DNA from: Plumapathes pennacea
Taxonomy: Eukaryota; Cnidaria; Anthozoa; Antipatharia; Myriopathidae
Assembly: GCA_964036295.1 (NCBI GenBank)
Contig: OZ038468.1
Location: 2,511,501 to 2,575,500 of the forward strand
Length of the DNA: 64,000 nt
Reading direction: 5' to 3'
Shown here: positions 57,776-64,000 of the stretch, one piece after another
Numbering within the stretch: position 1 is the first letter of the stretch
Layout of the letters: each line of letters opens with the position of its first letter
Notes under the pieces: generated by a model
Seen by the model: the letters and a program-made list of their open reading frames with translations, nothing else
Told to the model about the DNA's origin: nothing
Database searches by the model: none
Program-made: the position numbers and the translations under genes

Positions 57776-58197
57776 ACATTCGCATTGCAGCTCCTGGTTT
57801 GTGATCCGGGACAACTCCTGCCTCCACAAGATGCTTGTGTTCTAACCACAGCATTTCTCCGCTGAGTTGATCCTCCGCATGTCGCTCCACAAGCACTCCA
57901 CGCGGCCCAGCTGAAGACACAGTTGACCGGACAGCATTGGGTGTTACACGTGCGAGAGTCTATTAAACTGGGACAACTGCCGCCGCAGCTTTCGGCCGAA
58001 ATTCTGGCGCGAGTTCGAGTTTGCTTTCCACCACCGCATCTCACGGAACAACCACTCCAGCTTCCCCACTTGGAGAGTCTGCAATCTTTAGGACTACAAC
58101 GATAACGTCGTCGCCTTCTTCTTCTCCACGTTTCGGCTGAACGCAGCATGGACAGGACAACGCATAAAATGAATGTGCTTTGAATAATACGCCTCAT
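57776..58197 (-). CDS. First-exon cassette H
   Basis: MRRIIQSTFILCVVLSMLRS leader, then AETWRRRRRRRYRCSPKDC and two TSP1 repeats (SKWGSWSGCSVRCGGG, CGGSCP; FSWAAWSACGATCGGS, CGGRSCP), joined by CNTQCCPVNC, the same linker the constant exon begins with. The end GAATGT/GTGAGT leaves phase 2. A start eight codons upstream exists (58221), but paralogue J supports MRRI. An LTR retroelement starts at 58224, only 27 bp upstream of the ATG, so any native promoter has been displaced. Confidence 0.87.
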
Positions 58198-58223
58198 ATT
58201 ACGCCGAAAAGTTTTATGCAACC

Positions 58224-58880
58224 TGTTACATTAGGTATCAATTAGGGCATATATCAAACTCGTGACCTAATATACATATTTATGACCCATCAAATATTTC
58301 CTCCCGCGCGTGATTGGTAGAATCGTGACACGTGACCGAATAACGTCCGCTCGTGAGCGGACGTTATCAGCGAATAACCCCCGCCTGGCGAACTAACGCT
58401 GTTTATTGGCAATATCCGAACACAGTTTTATACATTTAATCACAAAAATCATTACAAGACGACTACTGAGGAGGACATCAATTTATTGGTCGAAAAAGCA
58501 GTTCCAGAAAGCACTAAAAAGCTTCACAGTTTCCGCGCCGTTATTTGCGCTGCGGGAGGATTTCCTCCATTTGAAGGATAATAAAGACAATATTCGGAAA
58601 TATGCACAAATAATTTTCCTTGGACATTATCTGTTCCTCGAAGCTCACAGTTGCCCTCGAGCTTCGCTCTCGGGCAACTGTTCGCTTCTCGGAACAGATA
58701 ATATCCTCGGACAATTATCCGTGCATATTTCCTCGCCAAAAGTAGTTTATTGTTTATATAACGGACTCGCAACATGATATTCTTGAGCTGACGATTGTAC
58801 TAGAAGCGTACACATTAAAACCTGTGAGCTGAGGCGAGACTGGGAGTGTTGCGTTCCCTGATAGTGAAGCACACTTAACA
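58224..58880 (+). repeat. 5' LTR with about 470-bp internal insertion
   Basis: Compared with the 183-bp 3' LTR, this copy carries extra sequence between ATACATAT and ATATAACGGACTCGC. The extra part holds a 28-bp palindrome (58340-58367) and a long hairpin (58595-58733). LTR ends are TGTTA and TAACA. Confidence 0.8.
58595..58733. repeat. Long near-perfect hairpin nested in the LTR
   Basis: Left arm begins GGAAATATGCAC and continues through ATTATCTGTTCC and AGTTGCCCTCGAG; the right arm is its complement, with the turn at about 58665-58672. Both strands therefore read similar spurious peptides. Confidence 0.85.
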
Positions 58881-58919
58881 TGGTGGCAGCGGTTCTCTAG
58901 ATCTCATCTAGACCCCAGA

Positions 58920-59181
58920 ATGGACCCATCAACATCAAAGGGACCCACGAGCGCGACCCCACCCGCGGTGCCTGTTATTTCCATTCCGGGCATGCCCCCC
59001 GAGCAACTTGGAAATCACAACCAACACCGCGGAAAATTGGAGATCTTATAAACAGAGGTGGGAAAACTTACTCTGTTGTTAGTAATCTAGAAGCTCAGTC
59101 AGAAGAGTACAAAGTGGCATTGTTTTTATATTGTGTGGGCAATGACGCATTTAAGGTCTACAATGGTCTGCCATCGACATC
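58920..59181 (+). pseudogene. gag remnant of the LTR element
   Basis: An ATG at 58920 opens MDPSTSKGPTSATPP and then PGMPPEQLGN, typical of the start of metazoan gypsy-type gag. The frame breaks soon after, and a second segment in another frame (NLEAQSEEYK, FLYCVGNDAF) ends abruptly where RNase H sequence begins at about 59182. This marks the internal deletion. Confidence 0.65.
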
Positions 59182-59457
59182 CAGTGCGATGCCAGCCAGA
59201 AGGGCTTAGGCGCAGCATTAATGCAACGTGGTAAGCCGATTGCATACATCAGTCGTTCCCTGACCGAGACTGAACAACGCTATGCACAGATCGAGAAAGA
59301 GATGCTCGCCATCGTCTTTTCCCTGGAGAAGTTCCATCACTACACGTTTGGACGACGTGTTCAAGTCCACAGTGACCACAAGCCCCTGGAGTCGATCTTG
59401 AAGAAGCCGCTTGCACGCGCACCAAGGCGTCATGATGATGCGTCTCCAGAAGTGTGA
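59182..59457 (+). pseudogene. RNase H fragment of the LTR element
   Basis: In frame from CDASQKGLGAAL through PIAYISRSLTETEQRY, IEKEMLAIVF and VHSDHKPLESI, the RNase H region attached to gypsy-type reverse transcriptase. The reverse transcriptase itself is absent. The frame is lost near 59430 and continues in the neighbouring frame to about 59525 (CDVEVCYQRGKDMLIADLLS), so the polyprotein is broken. Confidence 0.8.
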
Positions 59458-59466
59458 CGTGGAAGT

Positions 59467-60945
59467 ATGCTACCAGCGTGGCAAGGACATGCTCATCGCC
59501 GACCTGCTGTCAAGAGCATACCGTGTACTGGGAGCCCACATGACAAGGATTTTGAATCTGTCAACATGGCCAGTACTGTCCCAATTGCTGACCCAAGACT
59601 TGATGAGATAAGGCATGAGACGAAGCGTGACGAAGCGCTTCAGATGCTGAAGGCGACAATACTCAAGGGATGGCCTACCGACAAGCAGTTAATCTCGACC
59701 GAAATTACGCCATATTTCAGCGTCCGAGATGAGCTCACCGTCCAAGATGACCTCATCTACAGAGGCGAGAGAGTTGTTATTCCTACCGCTCTGCGCCAAA
59801 GTATGAAACAGAAGATACACTCCTCACACATGGTAATCGACCCATGTTTGAGAAGAGCTAGAGAATGTCTCTTTTGGCCCGGTATGTCTACGGAGATCAC
59901 GCAGATGGGAGAAGCGTGCGAAACATGCAGAAAGTTTGCACAGGCCCAGTCCAAAGAAACCCTGATGAGCCACGAGGTTCCATACCGCCCTTGGGAGAAG
60001 GTCGCGGTAGATTTGTTCACGTATCGAGGAAAAGAGTATCTCATAACCGTGGACTATTACAGTAACTTCTGGGAGTTCGACGCACTCCCAGATACGAAGG
60101 CCAATACAGTGATACAGAAGCTGAAGTATCATTTTGCCAGGTACGGCTGCCCAGACGTGCTCGTTAGCGATAACGGCCCACAGTTCGCCTGCAACGAGTT
60201 TGCTCAGTTCGCGAAGTCATGGCAGTTCCAACATCACACAATCAGTCCTGGCAACAGCAAGGCCAATGGCAAGATTGAGTCCGCAGTAGGTACAGCCAAG
60301 ATGCTGCTGCGGAAAGCAGACGACAGCGGTAGCGACCCATACCTAGGTCTGCTGGATCGGAGGAACACGATCACCCAGGGCATGGGCACCAGTCCAGCCC
60401 AACGCCTCATGAGTAGGAGAACCAAGACCCTGCTCCCTGCGACGAATTCGCAACTGAAACCACGCGTGCCCGATACAGACCAACAGAGGGAACAGATGAT
60501 GAAACGCCAAGAAACGCAAGTGCGTTATTACAACAGATCAGCCAAGGACTTACTGAAGCTGAAGAGCGGCGACATCGTCAGAATCAAGCCCATCGTGAAA
60601 GGGAAACGGATTTGGCGAAAGGCAACAGTCACCAAGCAGCTGGATGACAGATCATACACCGTTGAAACGCCTGACGGTAGAACCTATCAGCGAAATCGCT
60701 ATCATCTCCGGAAGACACGCGAGTTGCCTTCACCTCAATCCCCTGACAGCAACGAGGTGCAGGACCAGGATCAAACTCCGCAAGGCCAAGCACCAGACGT
60801 GGAAGCGACACCTGGACCACTACCACAGGCGGAACTCGCTGCAACACACGAACCACTGAAACAGTCGAGACCCGTTCGGGAAAGAAGACCACCTGCGTAC
60901 CTGAAGGACTATGAAGTGTCGAACTTCGGACTGTTCTGCTTCTAA
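59467..60945 (+). CDS. Integrase region of the LTR element
   Basis: The open frame ends at TTCTAA, 60945. The first roughly 30 codons are out of the ancestral frame; true homology begins about ESVNMASTVP. An H-H-C-C zinc-binding module (HSSHMVID, CETC) is followed by the catalytic core with VDLF/VDYYSN, SDNGPQF and NGKIESAVG (the D, D and E residues), then an SH3-like C-terminal part (LKSGDIVRIKP, YTVETPDGRTYQRNRYHLRK). It resembles integrases of the Ty3/gypsy family often labelled K02A2.6-like. It lacks its upstream partners, so the element is not autonomous. Confidence 0.85.
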   Translation: MLPAWQGHAHRRPAVKSIPCTGSPHDKDFESVNMASTVPIADPRLDEIRHETKRDEALQMLKATILKGWPTDKQLISTEITPYFSVRDELTVQDDLIYRGERVVIPTALRQSMKQKIHSSHMVIDPCLRRARECLFWPGMSTEITQMGEACETCRKFAQAQSKETLMSHEVPYRPWEKVAVDLFTYRGKEYLITVDYYSNFWEFDALPDTKANTVIQKLKYHFARYGCPDVLVSDNGPQFACNEFAQFAKSWQFQHHTISPGNSKANGKIESAVGTAKMLLRKADDSGSDPYLGLLDRRNTITQGMGTSPAQRLMSRRTKTLLPATNSQLKPRVPDTDQQREQMMKRQETQVRYYNRSAKDLLKLKSGDIVRIKPIVKGKRIWRKATVTKQLDDRSYTVETPDGRTYQRNRYHLRKTRELPSPQSPDSNEVQDQDQTPQGQAPDVEATPGPLPQAELAATHEPLKQSRPVRERRPPAYLKDYEVSNFGLFCF

Positions 60946-61035
60946 TTTGATTTGACTTGATTATGATATGTTGAGCATTGGACTGCATGTTCCATTTCTA
61001 GTTTGATTAGTTTTTATTTTCAGAAAAAGGAGGGA

Positions 61036-61218
61036 TGCTACATTAGGTATCAATTAGGGCATATACATATCAAACTCGTGACCTAATATACATATATAAT
61101 GGACTCGCAACATGATTTTCTTGAGTTGACGATTGTTCTAAAAGCGTACACATTAAAACCCGAGAGCTGAGACGAGACTGGGAGTGTTGCGTTCCCTGAT
61201 AGTGAAGCACACTTAATA
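61036..61218 (+). repeat. 3' LTR
   Basis: 183 bp, preceded by the purine tract and sharing both ends with the 5' LTR. It lacks the inserted hairpin segment. It abuts a 21-bp stretch (61219-61239) that also occurs at 63663-63683 upstream of cassette J. Confidence 0.85.
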
Positions 61219-61620
61219 GGTTCCAGGCTTGGCGTACGTTGGGCAAGCCGTTCCTCCACAGATCGGTCGACGGCGAATCTGAATCGATCTACTCTGCGTA
61301 GAAATTCCGCAACCGGAACATCGACTCCACGAGCCCCACTGCCACTGACGGTCAAGTTTGGAGTTTACGACGCAGTAAACCGTATTCCGAAGACTGTAAG
61401 AGCATGAAACGCCGCACTGTTCCGACACTGTTTTGTACCTCGTGCGGTACCGTGTGCCGTAGCCGCACGTTCGCGAGCACGAGCTCCAAGAACTCCAGCT
61501 ACTGACCGAACAGTTACGGTAACACCTTCGTCTTCGTCTTCGTCTTCGTCTCCACCCCAAAGAGGGCGAAAGCAACATGAAAAACGCAGTCAACTCGAGC
61601 ACCAACAGTGTTAAGCGCAT
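61213..61620 (-). pseudogene. Cassette I: truncated duplicate of cassette G
   Basis: Nearly identical to G from MRLTLLVLEL to CGGTACP, but the last codons and the normal GGCGT/GTGAGT donor are replaced by junction sequence reading TYAKPGTY and a stop. Two conserved residues have also changed: CGG to CGV in the first repeat and the linker cysteine LDC to LDR. Its Arg tract is nine residues against seven in G. A GTACGC at the junction (61237) would be a phase-2 donor after CP, so some residual use cannot be excluded. Confidence 0.8.
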
Positions 61621-63603
61621 AGTCACACGTCTGTTCTCTATGTGACAGCGATAATTTTCGACCCCGCTTTGAAGTAGATTTATCGCATCTTCAGAGACCC
61701 AGGGGCCCGGGGGATGTACTCGATAGGAATTTGGGTGGGGGGGATTCGCTGACTATATAAAAGCCTGACCCTATTCAAGGCATAAAAATGTAAAGTTTGC
61801 TACCCTGTCCAAGACAAAGTGTTCTAATTTGATACCCTGTTTTTAATATTCCAGTCAGTGAGATACGTTAGCCTGCGTTGCGTGCGTTTCTAACTGGAGC
61901 ATACGAAGAAATCGCGTGAAAAAATGACGAGTGCAAATAATGTGGTCGAGGGGGTAGGAGGAGAAAATCTTCGAAAAAAAAAACCCTGTTTAAGACACGA
62001 AAAGGTAAAATTTGATACCCTGTCACTGTCTTAAGACAGAGGACCCTGAAAATATTATAGGAAATATAGTCCAATATAGGAATATAAATGGGAGTAACCC
62101 CCTCCCCCCCCTCCCCGGCGGACCCAGGGGCTTATCGCCATGTCCTCTTCTTTACAATGTACTATATTTCCGGAGTTAGGTATCACAAACGTAATTAATT
62201 TTGACCTCAAGGCCGGATGAAAACGAAAATTTCCGATAAGAACAAGCGGAGTCTACGTTTATAGAAAGTTACGTTAAAAATACAAATATTGCCTGTGCAG
62301 TCACCTTATTTTAAAGTCAGCGGTAATTGCTCAAAACTGTGGATTCAATAGCAAATTTTGTAGTTCAATGTTACGTTCGTAAAACTTCAAGACTCCGACA
62401 AGAAACTCAAATATTGGATTCAATACTCAACTATAAGTGAGTTCAAAGAAGTTTCTATAACATAAGTTAAGCACAAGGAAAACGAGGCTTGTACACAAAG
62501 TGAATATTTTACCGAGTTACATATTAATGGCGACGGGCGTAGACTAACGGAAAGGAACGTCATTAACGTATTTCCGCACATAACCAAACGTGAATCGATG
62601 GTTTGTCATCAATCAACTTCTTGTGAATTGACACTTCTCTCGATCGTCGGTCCGAAGAATGACATTCGCCTTAAACAATTTCACAATCGTGATCTTAAAC
62701 TCTCTTTAAAAAATCCAGAAAAAAATATTCCACCCATCAAAAGTTCCTCAGATAAAAACCGATTGAACTATTAAATCTCACTACATCTTTTCTACATTTT
62801 CTTCTTGAATGGTTTGAGAGAATCTAATATGCCATCAACTCAGGAAAAACCAAATTTGTTCTGACACTCCTATCTTATTTGGACTAGATGTCACTTAATG
62901 TTAATCACGCACATACCCAAAGAAGTAGGCTTGTCATTGATTTAGCTATTCTTCTAAAACACCAAGTTAAATACCCCTTGTAAATACTTCTAATCCTGGT
63001 TATAACTCCGTTAACGAGACAACAAGCTGAGAAAGCAACCGGCACTCAAAAACCACATAATAACAGCCGGGGATTACAGTACCTTCCCGCTATTTCCGTA
63101 CATGCAGGGGCACGAAACGTTGATTAAAAAACCAGACGAAAGAAATATGATAACTCACACATTCGCATTGCAGATCCTGGTTTGTGATCCGGGACACCTT
63201 GTACCTCCACAAGATGCTTGTGTTCTAACCACAGCATTTCTCCGCTGAGTTGATCCTCCGCAAGTCGCTCCACAAGCACTCCACGCGGCCCAGCTGAACA
63301 CACAGTTGACCGGACAGCATTGGGTGTTACACGTGCGAGAGTCTATTAAACTGGGACAACTGCCGCCGCAGCTTTCGGCCGAAATTCTGGCGCGAGTTCG
63401 AGTTTGCTTTCCACCACCGCATCTCACGGAACAACCACTCCAGCTTCCCCACTTGGAGAGTCTGCAATCTTTAGGACTACAACGATAACGTCGTCGCCTT
63501 CTTCTTCTCCACGTTTCGGCTGAACGCAGCATGGACAGGACAACGCATAAAATGAATGTGCTTTGAAGAATACGCCTCATCTTAGCCGAGAAGTCTTATG
63601 CAA
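61238..63603. repeat. Second copy of the two-cassette duplicated block
   Basis: Colinear with 55816-58223. Both hold a G-type cassette, a spacer with the same dispersed repeat, and an H-type cassette. The breakpoint lies inside the end of cassette I (GTTGGGCAAGCCG against GTTGGACAAGCCG in G). Differences are scattered substitutions and short indels, so the duplication is fairly recent. Confidence 0.88.
63159..63580 (-). CDS. First-exon cassette J
   Basis: MRRILQSTFILCVVLSMLRS leader, Arg tract and two TSP1 repeats as in H, ending ICNANV. The donor GAATGT/GTGAGT leaves phase 2. Against H I count four amino-acid changes and two silent ones in the coding part. Three of the replacements lie within 11 codons at the end of the second repeat (GRS to GTR, RSC to RIC). 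Upstream it keeps the sequence that the LTR element interrupts at H. Confidence 0.87.
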
Positions 63604-64000
63604 CCCTTCCAGACGATTGTAAACGAAGCTTGGTTCGGATTTCTTGGCGCGCGCATTCAGAGGGTTCCAGGCTTGGCGTACGTGTGTGAAATTCCTGTGG
63701 GTCACACCATATGGGGTGACACAAGATTTACGTTGACAGTCAAAACATACCTTGTGTCGCGAAATGACAGTAACCATGCAACATATTAAAGCTGCAATCC
63801 GAATTTCAGACAATCGACGTACGTTTATACTCGATGTTTGATCACATTTGGGAGTAAAAGGGTTACAAATATAGTTTTGTTCCTGTTGGCGATAACCTCA
63901 GCTGATCATTTTTAACGAATAGTTCTCTCTTCCCATTGAGGTCACGACGACCTCGGCCTGTACTATTTTTAGTATCGTATGATCAAACTTTCACGAAAAC
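63604..64000. other. Upstream flank of cassette J to the window edge
   Basis: No gene supported. It includes the 21-bp stretch shared with 61219-61239 and a fragment ending GGGAGTAAAAGGGTTA, the end of a TTAACCC-family element. More cassettes may lie beyond the window. Confidence 0.5.

Larger units (their letters stand above)
58224..61218 (+). mobile_element. Internally deleted Ty3/gypsy-like LTR retrotransposon
   Basis: The element lies on the plus strand, opposite to the cassettes. Two LTRs (58224-58880, 61036-61218) begin TGTTACATTAGG/TGCTACATTAGG and share AAACTCGTGACCTAATATAC and the final AGTGAAGCACACTTAA. A primer-binding-type TGGTGGCAGCGG follows the 5' LTR, and a purine tract AAAAAGGAGGGA precedes the 3' LTR. 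Inside are a broken gag start, an RNase H fragment and an integrase; protease and reverse transcriptase are missing. No target-site duplication is visible: flanks are GCAACC and GGTTCC, and about 59 bp present at the equivalent place upstream of cassette J is absent. Confidence 0.88.

Noticed and set aside
58406-58777. Frames of 123 (plus) and 83 (minus) residues with similar peptides
   Set aside because: Both read the arms of the hairpin in the 5' LTR; symmetry of the palindrome explains the likeness.
39529-63580. Cassettes as independent small secreted TSP1 genes
   Set aside because: Without splicing they end a few to a few dozen codons after the last TSP1 residue in non-conserved sequence, and each carries a good donor of the same phase. 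Not excluded for every cassette, but less likely than first-exon use.
1-64000. tRNA, rRNA or other structured RNA genes
   Set aside because: No cloverleaf A/B-box pair or rRNA core sequence was noticed on either strand; a covariance-model scan would be the proper test.

Overview
The window looks like nuclear DNA of a cnidarian, most likely an anthozoan and possibly a stony coral. The grounds are intron-rich minus-strand genes, TSP1 repeats with the CCPVNC spacing seen in cnidarian matrix and adhesion proteins, giant cadherin/EGF ectodomains, and dense short inverted-repeat elements. The species cannot be fixed from sequence alone.

Layout. 1-4757 is a 28-bp satellite with a higher-order period of 2,650 bp. 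From about 40 kb down to 5,475, on the minus strand, lies one very large multi-exon gene. I could join 35 exons with consistent splice phases into one open frame of 11,967 nt (about 3,988 aa). In protein order it encodes a signal peptide, a poly-Arg tract, 2 TSP1 repeats (exon 1), 6 more TSP1 repeats, an EGF, a sushi/CCP module, 26 cadherin repeats, 4-5 EGF modules, a membrane-proximal region with a candidate furin site, one transmembrane helix, and a cytoplasmic tail with seven NPxY/NPxF motifs. Cadherin repeats 2-19 are three copies of a six-repeat block, visible in exon sizes and in conserved cysteine pairs.

Main discovery candidate. Upstream of the constant gene (39.5-63.6 kb), all on the same strand, lie ten related exon cassettes, named A to J here: eight intact, one frameshifted and truncated (D), one cut at a duplication junction (I). 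Each codes for a signal peptide, a run of arginines and two TSP1 repeats, then stops at a splice donor. No further coding exons are visible between cassettes. All eight intact donors are phase 2, and the single acceptor at 36,260 needs exactly phase 2. I infer an array of alternative first exons, resembling clustered protocadherins in logic, that would exchange the outermost two TSP1 modules of one large cadherin receptor while keeping the rest constant. The array seems to be evolving: a two-cassette block (G,H) is tandemly duplicated as (I,J), an internally deleted Ty3/gypsy-like LTR element sits at the junction, and the Arg tract varies in length.

The other intervals hold introns, several MITE or foldback families, and simple repeats. 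Expression, promoter use and splicing are not shown by DNA alone.
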